Origin: Pelagibius sp. CAU 1746
GTDB lineage: Bacteria > Pseudomonadota > Alphaproteobacteria > Kiloniellales > Kiloniellaceae
DNA length: 64,000 bases
Direction: 5' to 3'
NCBI RefSeq assembly: GCF_039839785.1
Contig: NZ_JBDOQT010000001.1
Coordinates: 434,001 to 498,000 of the forward strand
Shown: positions 9,514-22,226 of the stretch, piece after piece
Layout: every line of letters begins with the position of its first letter
Numbering within the stretch: position 1 is the stretch's first letter
The notes under the pieces: generated by a model
What the model saw: the letters and a program-made list of their open reading frames with translations, nothing else
The model's database searches: none
Told to the model about the DNA's origin: nothing
Position numbers and translations under genes: made by a program

Positions 9514-10302
9514 ATGACCTTCCTGGCAAAGACGGCAAGCCCAGCCCTGTTGGCAGCAGCCTTGGCAACGGCGCTGGCGCTGAACCCGGCGGCTCCGGCT
9601 CGCGCCCAGGGCGGCGAGCTGGAACACGCGGCCCAGTACCGCGCCTGCATGGAGCTGGCCGAGACCGCGCCCGACGAAGCCGTCGAGGCGGCCCAGACCT
9701 GGACCGACCTGGGCGGCAGCGACCCGGCGCGCCACTGCGCCGCCGTGGCCCTGATGCGCCTCGGCCACTACGAGGTCGCCGCCGACGAGTTGGAGACCCT
9801 GGCCGCCAGCCTGGAGCCCGCCTATGCCCACCTGCAGATCCCGATCCTGATCCAGGCGGCCCAGGCCTGGCTGGAGGCCGGCGAGGTCGACCGCGCCTAT
9901 GCGGTGCAGACCGCGGCCCTGGCGCGCCAGCCCAACAACATCGAGCTGCTGGTCGACCGCGCCGTCACCGCCGCCAGCGTCGGCAACTTCACCGCCGCCG
10001 TGGACGACCTGGACCGGGCCCTGTCCCACGCCCCCAACCGGTCCGACATCCTGGTGCTGCGCGCCAGCGCCCACCGCTACCTCGGCCAGCCGCAGGCGGC
10101 CCTGGCCGACGTCGAGACCGCCCTGAATCTCGATCCCGGCAACGCCGAGGGGCACCTGGAGCGCGGCAATCTTCGCCGCCTGGCCGGCGATGAGGCCGGA
10201 GCCCGGGAAGACTGGCTGCAGGCTGCCCGCCTCGCCCCCGACAGCCCCACCGCGCAGGCCGCCCAGGCCAACCTGGCCAAGCTGGACGTGAAGGTGGAAT
10301 GA
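9514..10302 (+). CDS. Periplasmic tetratricopeptide-repeat protein
   Basis: 262 residues. A Sec signal peptide is evident (MTFLAKTASPALLAAALATA through the AxA site PARAQ, cleavage near residue 32). The rest is a chain of helix-turn-helix TPRs; the clearest are in NFTAAVDDLDRALSHAPNRS and QPQAALADVETALNLDPGNA, then AGAREDWLQAARLAPDSP. No catalytic domain. Likely a periplasmic scaffold for protein-protein contacts. It stands alone; a palindromic extragenic repeat begins 11 bp after its stop. Confidence 0.85.
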   Translation: MTFLAKTASPALLAAALATALALNPAAPARAQGGELEHAAQYRACMELAETAPDEAVEAAQTWTDLGGSDPARHCAAVALMRLGHYEVAADELETLAASLEPAYAHLQIPILIQAAQAWLEAGEVDRAYAVQTAALARQPNNIELLVDRAVTAASVGNFTAAVDDLDRALSHAPNRSDILVLRASAHRYLGQPQAALADVETALNLDPGNAEGHLERGNLRRLAGDEAGAREDWLQAARLAPDSPTAQAAQANLAKLDVKVE

Positions 10303-10313
10303 CTCCTGATGTC

Positions 10314-10411
10314 ACCCTCGGGCTTGACCCGAGGGTCCCCAGAAGGACTTGGGGTGCCGCTTACGCCGTTCCTGCGAGCCGAAGGATGGATGCTCGGGTC
10401 AAGCCCGGGCA
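10314..10411. repeat. Extragenic palindromic repeat, copy A
   Basis: Two hairpins: ACCCTCGGG-CTTGA-CCCGAGGGT (10314-10336) and TGCTCGGG-TCAAG-CCCGGGCA (10391-10411), joined by about 54 nt. The same pair occurs in the opposite orientation at 50534-50618. It lies between the TPR gene and the convergent fzlA, a usual position for such REP/BIME-like elements. It could double as a bidirectional transcription or mRNA-stability barrier. Confidence 0.85.
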
Positions 10412-10437
10412 TGACAACCATGCGGGGGCAAAACCCC

Positions 10438-11106
10438 TTAAAAATCCAGGTCGGCGTAGTGCTTGGGCGGCTGCACACCGGAGATGTGATCGGCCAGGAT
10501 GGCGCGGAAGCTGGGGCGCGACTTCACCCGGGCGTACCAATCCTTGGCGCCGCTGTGGTCGTGCCAGGGCACGTCGCCCAGGTAGTCGACGGCGGAGAGT
10601 TCCGCCGCCGCAATGATGTCGGCGCGCGAGAAGGCCTCGCCGGCCAGCCAGCGGCGCCGGTCGCAGAGCCAGGCGATGTATTCCAGGTGGTAGTGGATGT
10701 TGGCCAGGCCGGCGCGGATCGCCCCGGAGTTCGGCGTGCCGAGCTTCAGGAAGCGCTTCATGATCTTCTCGTCCACCAAATTGGCCGTGACCTCGCGGTG
10801 GAACTTCCCGCCGAACCACTCGGCCAGGCGCCGCACTTCGGCACGGTCGATGGGATCGCGGCCCAGCAGCGTCGGCTCGGGGTGGACCTCCTCCAGGTAT
10901 TCGGCGATGACCGCGGTGCCGGCGATGGTGGTGCCGTCCTCGTCGATGAAGACCGGCACCTGCCCCGCCGGGTTCAGGCGCAGGAAGACCTCGCGCCGCT
11001 CCCACACCTTCTCGGTGCGCAACTCGCAGTCCAGGCCCTTCTCGGCCAGCATGACGCGAATGGCCCGGCAGCCCGGATCGATGGCGATGTGATAGAGCTG
11101 GCGCAT
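10438..11106 (-). CDS. fzlA: GST-fold FtsZ-binding protein, FzlA-like
   Basis: 222 residues with a glutathione-S-transferase fold: thioredoxin-like N-terminus (MRQLYHIAIDPGCRAIRVML; LNPAGQVPVFIDEDG) and an all-helical C-terminal domain (AEWFGGKFHREVTANLVDEK). The tail ends HYADLDF, which I recall as the conserved C-terminus of Caulobacter FzlA and its alphaproteobacterial orthologues. FzlA binds FtsZ, curves its filaments and is needed for constriction; it is not expected to be a working transferase. A generic GST is the alternative. Downstream of a GNAT gene and gltB on the same strand. Confidence 0.75.
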   Translation of the reverse strand: MRQLYHIAIDPGCRAIRVMLAEKGLDCELRTEKVWERREVFLRLNPAGQVPVFIDEDGTTIAGTAVIAEYLEEVHPEPTLLGRDPIDRAEVRRLAEWFGGKFHREVTANLVDEKIMKRFLKLGTPNSGAIRAGLANIHYHLEYIAWLCDRRRWLAGEAFSRADIIAAAELSAVDYLGDVPWHDHSGAKDWYARVKSRPSFRAILADHISGVQPPKHYADLDF

Positions 11107-11150
11107 GGCCGCGGACTATACGGGCAGCGCCTGGGCCTGAACAGTAGCCT

Positions 11151-11681
11151 TTAGCGGCGCAGGCCGGCGCGCGCCTTCTCCGTTTCGGCGAAGGCCGCGC
11201 GCGTCAGGGTCATGACCACCAGCGGCAGCTCCTCGCCGTTGCGCTGCGCCATCGGCCGCGCGCCCCGGTCCTCGGTGAAACCGGCGCGGCGGTAGGCACG
11301 CTGGGCGCGCGTGTTGTCCTCGAAGACGTCGAGCCAGAGCGACTGTGCGCCGAGATCGCCGAAAACATGGGCGGCGAGGGCGGAAAGCGCGGTTCCGCCG
11401 GTGCCCTTGCCGGGCCGGTCCAGGGCAATGCGCAGCAGTTCGATGCGCCCGCCTCCCTTGGCCAGGCCGGCCAGGAGAACGAATCCCAGCGGTTCCTCCG
11501 CGGCGCCGCAGATCATCAGGTGGCGCCGGTCCGTATCGTCCAGGGCCGCCAGGTGCTCTTCGCGGCTCCAGCGCAGAATGAAGGCGCCATAGTCCGGCCG
11601 GGCTTCCAGGGCGAGCACGAAATCGATGTCGTCCGGGCGCGTCGGCCGCAGCACGATCCCCGCTCCCCCGGTTTCCGCCAT
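11151..11681 (-). CDS. GNAT-family N-acetyltransferase
   Basis: 176 residues. The GNAT fold runs from IVLRPTRPDDIDFVLALEA through strand 4 (RIELLRIALDRPGKGTGGTALSAL holds the acetyl-CoA pyrophosphate loop, in the form RPGKGTGG) to LWLDVFEDNTRAQRAYRRAG, the typical RimI/RimJ-like asparagine-then-tyrosine helix. It transfers an acetyl group from acetyl-CoA to an amine; the substrate is not evident. It begins 16 bp after gltB on the same strand and is probably read through from gltDB. Confidence 0.85.
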   Translation of the reverse strand: MAETGGAGIVLRPTRPDDIDFVLALEARPDYGAFILRWSREEHLAALDDTDRRHLMICGAAEEPLGFVLLAGLAKGGGRIELLRIALDRPGKGTGGTALSALAAHVFGDLGAQSLWLDVFEDNTRAQRAYRRAGFTEDRGARPMAQRNGEELPLVVMTLTRAAFAETEKARAGLRR

Positions 11682-11697
11682 GCCGCGGCCGCTCCGG

Positions 11698-16260
<4,563 letters not shown>

Positions 16261-16292
16261 GATCTTCTCTCCCCCAGGGACTTCTTCTGGGC

Positions 16293-17735
16293 TTACTCGG
16301 CCGCCACGGCGGAAGCACCCGCCTTGGCCTGGATGTAGTTGTGCATCTGCTCGGCGGCGTCGCGGCCGTCGCGCACCGCCCAGACCACCAGCGAGGCGCC
16401 GCGCACGATGTCGCCGGCGGCGAAGACGCCGTCCAACGAGGTCATCTTGGTCTTGAAATCGGTCAGCACGGTGCCCCAGCGCGTGACCTCCAAGCCCTCG
16501 GTGTCGAACAGCTTGGGCAGGTCCTCCGGATCGAAGCCCAACGCCTTGATCACCATGTCGGCCTCCACCGTGAAGCTGGAGCCCTCGATGACCTGCGGCG
16601 TCTGGCGGCCGGTGGCGTCGGGCATGCCCAGGTGCACGCGCTGGGCGCGCACTGCGGTCACCCTGCCGTCGCCGAGAAAGGCCTCGGGCGCCGACAGCCA
16701 GAGGAAGTCGACGCCTTCCTCCTCGGCATTGGCCACCTCGCGCTGCGAGCCCGGCATGTTGGCGCGGTCGCGGCGGTAGAGGCACTTCACCGACTTGGCG
16801 CCCTGGCGCACGGCGGTGCGCACGCAGTCCATGGCGGTGTCGCCGCCGCCGATGACCACCACCGCCTTGTCCTTGGCGTCCAGGGTGCCGTCGTCGAAGG
16901 CCGGCACCGCATCGCCCAGACCCTTGCGGTTGGAGGCGGTGAGGAAATCCATGGCCGGGAGGATGTTGCCCAGTCCGCTGCCCGGCACCTTGATGTCGCG
17001 CGCCTTGTAGACGCCGGTGGCGACCAGCACCGCGTCGTGCTTGCGGCGCAGGGCGGCGAAGCTCTCGGCCCCGCCGACGTCGGTGTTGAGGTGGAACTGC
17101 ACGCCGCCCCGCTCCAGCAGGTCCGCGCGGCGCTCGACCACTTCCTTCTCCAGCTTGAAGCTGGGAATGCCGTAGATCAGCAGGCCGCCGACCCGGTCGT
17201 AGCGGTCGTAGACGTGCACCTGGTAGCCCTTGCGGCGCAACTGCTCCGCCGCGGCCAGGCCGCCCGGGCCGGCGCCGACGATGCCGACAGACTGCGCGCG
17301 CTCGCGCAGCGGCTTGACCGGCTTGACCCAGCCCTGCTCCCAGGCGGTGTCGGTGATGTACTTCTCCACCGAGCCGATGGTGACCGTGCCGTGGCCGGCC
17401 TGCTCGATGACGCAGTTGCCCTCGCAGAGCCGATCCTGCGGACAGATGCGCCCGCAGATCTCAGGGAAGTTGTTGGTCGCCTGCGCGGTCTCGTAGGCCT
17501 CCTGCAGGCGGCCCTCCGCCGTGAGCATCAGCCAGTCGGGGATGTTGTTGTGCAGCGGGCAATGCACCTGGCAGAAGGGCACGCCGCATTGGGAGCAGCG
17601 GCTGGCCTGCTTGGACGCCGCCTCGGGATCGAACTCGTCGTAGATCTCGTCGAAGTCGCGGCGGCGCTCCTCGGCGCCGCGCTTCTCCGGCATGGCGCGC
17701 GCGAGCTTGACGAACTGCAACATCCGGTTGGCCAT
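16293..17735 (-). CDS. gltD: Glutamate synthase (NADPH) small subunit
   Basis: 480 residues from MANRMLQFVKLARAMPEKRG. The N-terminal region carries two 4Fe-4S cysteine groups (CSQCGVPFCQVHCP and CGRICPQDRLCEGNC). Then come a FAD-binding GxGxxG (VGIVGAGPGGLAAAEQL) and an NADPH-binding site (VVVIGGGDTAMDC). It passes electrons from NADPH through FAD to GltB. First gene of gltD-gltB. The mRNA has AGGGA about 10 nt before the ATG. The promoter is presumably in the AT-rich stretch around 18000-18060. Confidence 0.97.
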   Translation of the reverse strand: MANRMLQFVKLARAMPEKRGAEERRRDFDEIYDEFDPEAASKQASRCSQCGVPFCQVHCPLHNNIPDWLMLTAEGRLQEAYETAQATNNFPEICGRICPQDRLCEGNCVIEQAGHGTVTIGSVEKYITDTAWEQGWVKPVKPLRERAQSVGIVGAGPGGLAAAEQLRRKGYQVHVYDRYDRVGGLLIYGIPSFKLEKEVVERRADLLERGGVQFHLNTDVGGAESFAALRRKHDAVLVATGVYKARDIKVPGSGLGNILPAMDFLTASNRKGLGDAVPAFDDGTLDAKDKAVVVIGGGDTAMDCVRTAVRQGAKSVKCLYRRDRANMPGSQREVANAEEEGVDFLWLSAPEAFLGDGRVTAVRAQRVHLGMPDATGRQTPQVIEGSSFTVEADMVIKALGFDPEDLPKLFDTEGLEVTRWGTVLTDFKTKMTSLDGVFAAGDIVRGASLVVWAVRDGRDAAEQMHNYIQAKAGASAVAAE

Positions 17736-18217
17736 AGGCTTTACGTCCCTGAACTCTCTCAATCGATCCTTGCCGCCCCTCTGCCCGGTCCTGCCGGGCC
17801 CTGCCGGATCGTCGTTCCGGCGGAACCCAGGCCGGGCCTGGCGGCGGCGCTTGCTTCGTTTCCGGCGGCAGGGCCCCCGCCTAAAAGGCAGACGCGGCCC
17901 CGGCGGCGATGCCCGCGCCCGTGTCGGAGACGCCCTCCACGGAAGGCCGCTCCAACTCAACCGGAGCGCCCGTCTATAGACGAAGCCCCGGCAGCTTGCG
18001 AGGAAAAAACCCAAAATAGGACAATATTTTTGACCCATATTGCCCAAGCACCTCTGCTTCTTAGCAGAAAATGGACGACGCCGCGATAGCGTTTCGAATA
18101 TTTAGTCCCGACTTGGTACTAAATTGCCCAATGGGATCGTTAACCAAGGGATGCTATAAGCCGCCGGACGCCGCCCCGCGCCCGCAACCGACCGACAACC
18201 GCCACCGGAACCCACCC
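17736..18217. promoter_or_regulatory. gltD-uppP divergent intergenic region with two palindromes
   Basis: No gene is apparent. An AT-rich island at 18001-18045 contains CAATAT-N9-ATATTG (18022-18042). A perfect palindrome ATTTAGT-N11-ACTAAAT lies at 18100-18124. The 9-mer ATTGCCCAA occurs twice (18039-18047 and 18123-18131). These look like operator or control sites for gltDB and/or uppP. The larger palindrome has the size of a dimeric Rrf2-type or similar site, but I cannot identify the regulator. Confidence 0.5.
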
Positions 18218-19054
18218 TTGTCGCTGCTGCACGTCGTTATCCTGGCCATCGTTCAAGGCATCACCGAATTCCTGCCGATCTCCTCCTCCGGGCACCTGGT
18301 GCTGGCCTGGGAAGCCTTCGACGCAGCCCAGATGAGCGGCGTCGAGCAGGCCGCCGCGGACCGCCTGACGCTGGATATCGCGGTTCACGTCGGCACCCTG
18401 GCGGCGGTCTGCCTCTACGCCTGGCGCGAGATCGGCCAGATGGCCGGCGGCATCGCCCGCCTGGCGGTCGGCCGCTGGACTCCCGGTGCGCGCCTCGCGG
18501 CCCTGGTGATCGTCGGCACGCTGCCGCTGATCCTGGTCGGCGGCCTGTTCAAGGACCAGATCACCGCCATCCTGCGCGATACCGCGGTGGTTGCCTGGGC
18601 GACCATCGGCTTCGGCATCGTGCTGTTCGTCGCCGACCGCGCCGCCATGACCTTCCGGCGCATCGACCACATGCCCTTCACCGCTGGCCTGCTGATCGGC
18701 CTGGCCCAGGTGCTGGCCTTGATCCCCGGCACCAGCCGTTCCGGCATCACCATGACGGCGGCCCGCGCGCTGGGGTTCGAGCGGGTCGAGGCGGCGCGCT
18801 TCTCCCTGCTGCTGGCGATCCCCGCGATCCTCGGCGCCGGCAGTCTGGCGGGCTACGACCTCTATGAAAGCGGCAACATGATCCTGGGCCACGAGGCCCT
18901 GGTGGGTGCCGTGCTGTCTTTCGCCGTGGCGCTGCTGGCCATCGTGCTGATGATCGGCTGGTTGCGGCGGGCGTCCTTCACACCCTTCGTGGTCTACCGC
19001 ATCCTCTTGGGCAGCCTGCTGCTGTGGTGGGTCTACGGCGCCGGCGGCGCCTAG
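18218..19054 (+). CDS. uppP: Undecaprenyl-diphosphatase (BacA/UppP)
   Basis: An integral membrane enzyme that recycles undecaprenyl pyrophosphate to the lipid carrier used for peptidoglycan and LPS. Signature motifs are EFLPISSSGHL near the N-terminus and PGTSRSGITM in the C-terminal half, with about eight hydrophobic helices. I place the start at TTG 18218, giving LSLLHVVILAIVQGI as the N-terminus like other family members (278 residues); an ATG at 18131 would add about 29 non-conserved residues including YKPPDAAPRPQP. The exact start is uncertain because no strong Shine-Dalgarno is visible. Convergent with the next gene (6-bp gap). Confidence 0.9.
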   Translation: MSLLHVVILAIVQGITEFLPISSSGHLVLAWEAFDAAQMSGVEQAAADRLTLDIAVHVGTLAAVCLYAWREIGQMAGGIARLAVGRWTPGARLAALVIVGTLPLILVGGLFKDQITAILRDTAVVAWATIGFGIVLFVADRAAMTFRRIDHMPFTAGLLIGLAQVLALIPGTSRSGITMTAARALGFERVEAARFSLLLAIPAILGAGSLAGYDLYESGNMILGHEALVGAVLSFAVALLAIVLMIGWLRRASFTPFVVYRILLGSLLLWWVYGAGGA

Positions 19055-19060
19055 AGCAGG

Positions 19061-20020
19061 TCAGACGGCGCCCGGGCTGTTGTAGCGCCCGCCCGGGCGG
19101 TACTTGTCGAGATAACCGGGAATCACCGCTTCCGGCGCCGTGGCCTCGATGCCCAGATCGGCCAGGGTCGCCGCGCCCGGCGTGACCACGTTGTCGCGCT
19201 GCAGCAGGGTGACCTGGTCGCGGGTCAGCGGCGGCACGGGCAGCAGCTCCAGAAAGGCCGCCTCCAGGCGCGCCAGACCGAAAGGCAGGTTCACCAGCGC
19301 CCGCTTGCGCCCGATGGTCTTCAGCAGCAGTTCCAGCAGCTGCTTGAAGGTATAGGTCTTGGGGCCGCCCAGTTCGTAGACCTTGCCGCGGCAGCCCGGG
19401 TCGCCCAGTGCCGCCACCACCGCGCGGGCCACGTCGCCCACGTAGACCGGCTGGAAGCGGGTCTTGCCGCCGCCGATCAGCGGTAAGACCGGCGAGAAGC
19501 GCGCCATCTCGGCGAAGCGGTTGAAGAAGCCGTCCTCGGGGCCGAAGACCACGCTGGGGCGCAGGATGACGGCCTCCGGATAGGCCGCGCGCACCGCCGC
19601 CTCGCCCTCGCCCTTGGAACGGGCATAGGCGGCCGGCGCCTCGGGCCCGGCGCCGATGGCCGAGACGTGCACCAGCGCGCCGCAGCCGGCCGCGGCCGCG
19701 GCCTTGGCGATGGTCTGGGCGCCCTCGGCGTGGACCGCCTGGAACTTCTGCCGGCCGCTTTCAAAGAGAATGCCGGTCAGGTTGACCGCCGCATCGGCGC
19801 CGTCCAGCGCCGCGGCGACCGCCGCGGGATCCTGCAGCGGCACGCAGAGGGGCGTGATCTGGCCGACCTCGCCCAGCGGCTTCAGGAAGGCCGCGCGCCC
19901 CGGATGGCGCACCGCCACGCGGACCGCCCAGCCCTCGCGCGCCAGGCGCTGCACGACGTAGCGCCCGATAAAGCCCGAGCCGCCGAAAACCGTAACGATG
20001 CCCCCACGTTTGGCGCTCAT
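19061..20020 (-). CDS. Complex I NDUFA9-subunit-type NAD(P)H-binding protein
   Basis: 319 residues from MSAKRGGIVTVFGGSGFIGR. The GGSGFIG dinucleotide loop at the N-terminus, VNLTGILFESGRQKFQAVH, the YARSKGEGE element (YxxxK-like) and ILRPSVVFGPEDGFFNRFA are characteristic of the atypical SDR branch that includes mitochondrial NDUFA9 and its alphaproteobacterial homologues. In mitochondria this protein is a non-catalytic NADPH-binding complex I subunit; a similar or a quinone-related role here is inferred. Single gene. An ATG at 20134 would add a non-conserved Pro/Gly-rich leader. Confidence 0.88.
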   Translation of the reverse strand: MSAKRGGIVTVFGGSGFIGRYVVQRLAREGWAVRVAVRHPGRAAFLKPLGEVGQITPLCVPLQDPAAVAAALDGADAAVNLTGILFESGRQKFQAVHAEGAQTIAKAAAAAGCGALVHVSAIGAGPEAPAAYARSKGEGEAAVRAAYPEAVILRPSVVFGPEDGFFNRFAEMARFSPVLPLIGGGKTRFQPVYVGDVARAVVAALGDPGCRGKVYELGGPKTYTFKQLLELLLKTIGRKRALVNLPFGLARLEAAFLELLPVPPLTRDQVTLLQRDNVVTPGAATLADLGIEATAPEAVIPGYLDKYRPGGRYNSPGAV

Positions 20021-20135
20021 GCCCGCCTCTCCAGATGCTGAAAATCTTCTGCCCGCGGTCCCCGGAAACCCGGCCGCAGCCGTCTCCGGTCCCGGGGGCC
20101 GCCTGCGGGCGATATATACAAAGCCTGGGATCAAG

Positions 20136-20163
20136 TTGACAGCCTCAATTGACCGCCTATGTT
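20136..20163 (+). promoter_or_regulatory. Probable promoter of the RNase D-like gene
   Basis: -35 TTGACA (20136-20141), 16-nt spacer, -10 TATGTT (20158-20163); inferred start near 20170 gives a leader of about 77 nt. The same -10 hexamer, TATGTT, occurs in the hpf promoter at 26535. Confidence 0.6.
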
Positions 20164-20246
20164 GGGCGGCGGGCTACTCCCAGGGCCCGCGACCGTAGGA
20201 TTCGCCCGACTTTTTCCCAAAGACCTTCCCAAGGCAGATACACCCC

Positions 20247-20867
20247 GTGGCACCTCCTGAAATTCATCTCCACCAGGGCGATCTGCCGGCCGGCCTCACG
20301 CTGGGCGACAGCGTCGCCGTCGACAGCGAGACCATGGGCCTGGACCTGTCGCGCGACCGGCTGTGCCTGCTGCAGCTTTCCGCCGGCGACGGGGTCTGCC
20401 ACCTGGTGCAGTTTCCCTTGGGAAGCTACGACGCCCCCAACCTCAAGGCGCTGTTGAGCGACCCGGGGGTGACCAAGATATTCCACTTCGCCCGCTTCGA
20501 CGTGGCGGCGATCCGCCGCTACCTCGGCGTTGATTGCACTCCGGTCTATTGCACCAAGATCGCCTCCAAGCTGGTGCGCACCTATACCGACCGCCATGGC
20601 CTGAAGGATCTCTGCCGCGAGCTCCTGGGGGTGGAAATCTCCAAGCAGCAGCAGTCTTCGGACTGGGGCACGGCGGAACTGAGCCAGGAGCAGCTCGCCT
20701 ACGCGGCTTCCGATGTCTTGTATCTGCACCAACTGCGCGCCAAGTTAGACGTCATGTTGGCGCGCGAAGGGCGCGCGGAGCTGGCTCAGGCCTGCTTCCG
20801 GTTCCTGCCGACGCGCGCGGCGCTCGACATCGCCGGTTGGAACGACATCGACATTTTCGCCCATTAG
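20247..20867 (+). CDS. Short RNase D-like 3'-5' exonuclease (DEDDy)
   Basis: 206 residues from GTG. Exo I is VDSETMGL (Asp26, Glu28), Exo II lies in FHFARFDVAAIRRYL, and Exo III is YAASDVLYL with the Tyr of the DEDDy class. It lacks the HRDC domains of full RNase D, so it is the short single-domain type common in alphaproteobacteria. Predicted to trim RNA 3' ends, for example tRNA precursors. It has its own promoter. The GTG start gives MAPPEIHLHQGDLP, typical of orthologues; no other start is close. Confidence 0.88.
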   Translation: MAPPEIHLHQGDLPAGLTLGDSVAVDSETMGLDLSRDRLCLLQLSAGDGVCHLVQFPLGSYDAPNLKALLSDPGVTKIFHFARFDVAAIRRYLGVDCTPVYCTKIASKLVRTYTDRHGLKDLCRELLGVEISKQQQSSDWGTAELSQEQLAYAASDVLYLHQLRAKLDVMLAREGRAELAQACFRFLPTRAALDIAGWNDIDIFAH

Positions 20868-21174
20868 ACCGGGCCGGCCCCATCCGCGGCGGACGGATTG
20901 ACCCTGGAGAACCTTTCGTGGATGGTCCTCTCGGGAGCGCCCCGGACAGGACCCTCGCCCAGGTCGTCGCCCAGGTCGTCACTCGGGACGTTCGCAGGGG
21001 TGGCAGGTCGGGCTTTTTGGGGCTTTTAAGGCGCGGGGCCGACTGTGCTAGTCTGTCGGCGGCCCTGCGAAGTGTGGCAAGGGGGATGTCGCGCGGGCAC
21101 GCCAGGCCGGACCGGCGGAAACGATCCGGCGGCGCGCCCGTGGCAGCGGCCAAGCCCCCATGAGAAGAGATGGC
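20868..21174. other. Intergenic region upstream of kdsD
   Basis: No gene seen. It contains a tandem pair of the 12-mer GCCCAGGTCGTC (20957-20980) and, near 21020-21055, a T-rich stretch followed by GCTAGTCTG that might include a weak promoter for the kdsD-lpt cluster; I could not find a convincing -35/-10 pair. Confidence 0.35.
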
Positions 21175-22209
21175 ATGAAGTCAACATTGGAAGCGGACAG
21201 GCAGGCGGGCTCCGACAGGCCTGAAAGCGCCGCGGATCTGGCCGTGGCGCGCCGCGTGCTCGAAGTCGAGGCCAAGGCCCTGATGACGCTCGCCGCCGGC
21301 CTGGACGGCGGCTTCGTCGAGGCGGTGGCCCGCCTGGCCAAGGTCGAAGGCCGCGTCATCGTCACCGGCATGGGCAAGAGCGGCCATGTGGCGCGTAAGA
21401 TCGCGGCGACCCTGGCCTCGACCGGCACCCCCGCGCAGTTCGTCCACCCCGGCGAGGCCAGCCACGGCGACCTGGGCATGATCACCGACAAGGACGCGGT
21501 GATCGCCCTGTCCAACTCCGGCAACACCGCCGAACTCAGCGACATCATCACCTACGCCAAGCGCTTCGGCATTGCACTGGTGGCCATGACCGCGCGCGCC
21601 GACAGCGCCCTGGCCAAGGCCGCCGACATCGCCCTGATCGTGCCCTCGGCGGCACAGGGCGTGCCGGAGGCTTGCGCCGTGACCCAGGCGCCGACGACCT
21701 CGACCACCATGATGCTGGCCCTGGGCGATGCCCTGGCGGTGGCCTTGCTGGAACGCAAGGGCTTTTCCAGCAGCGACTTCAAGGTATTCCATCCGGGCGG
21801 CGCGCTGGGCAAACGCCTGCTGCGGGTTTCCGACCTGATGCACGGCCCCGACGACCTGCCGCTGTGCGGCCCCGAGACCCTGATGTCCGAGGCGATCCTG
21901 GTCATGACCGCCGGCCATTTCGGCTGCGTCGGCATCGTCGACGACAAGCGGCGCCTGCTGGGCATCATTACCGACGGCGACCTGCGCCGGCACATGGACA
22001 AGGACATCCTGGCCCTGAAGGCGGCCGACATCATGACGCCGAAGCCGCGCACCATCCGCGCCAATGCCCTGGCGGCGGAAGCCGTGGGGTTCATGAACAC
22101 CTCCACGCCGCCCTTCCTCTGCGTCTTCGTCGTCGACGAGAACGGCCCCGCCGAGCGGCCCGTCGGCATTCTCCACATGCACGATTGCCTGCGCGCAGGC
22201 GTGGTCTGA
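21175..22209 (+). CDS. kdsD: Arabinose-5-phosphate isomerase (KdsD/KpsF)
   Basis: 344 residues. A SIS sugar-isomerase domain (VTGMGKSGHVARKIAATLAS; ALSNSGNTAEL; PTTSTTMMLALGDALA) is followed by two CBS domains (DLMHGPDDLPLC onwards and DIMTPKPRTIRAN). It converts ribulose-5-P to arabinose-5-P, the first step of Kdo synthesis. I chose ATG 21175 because AGAAGAG lies just before it; ATG 21160 is an alternative adding five residues. It heads the LPS gene run kdsD-lptC-lptA-lptB, with lptC starting 17 bp after it. Confidence 0.95.
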   Translation: MKSTLEADRQAGSDRPESAADLAVARRVLEVEAKALMTLAAGLDGGFVEAVARLAKVEGRVIVTGMGKSGHVARKIAATLASTGTPAQFVHPGEASHGDLGMITDKDAVIALSNSGNTAELSDIITYAKRFGIALVAMTARADSALAKAADIALIVPSAAQGVPEACAVTQAPTTSTTMMLALGDALAVALLERKGFSSSDFKVFHPGGALGKRLLRVSDLMHGPDDLPLCGPETLMSEAILVMTAGHFGCVGIVDDKRRLLGIITDGDLRRHMDKDILALKAADIMTPKPRTIRANALAAEAVGFMNTSTPPFLCVFVVDENGPAERPVGILHMHDCLRAGVV

Positions 22210-22226
22210 GCGAGCGGGCGGCGAAG

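Noticed and set aside
18137-18145. CtrA half-site (TTAACCAAG) upstream of uppP
   Set aside because: Only one half-site with a mismatch and no TTAA-N7-TTAA partner at proper spacing; chance occurrence likely.
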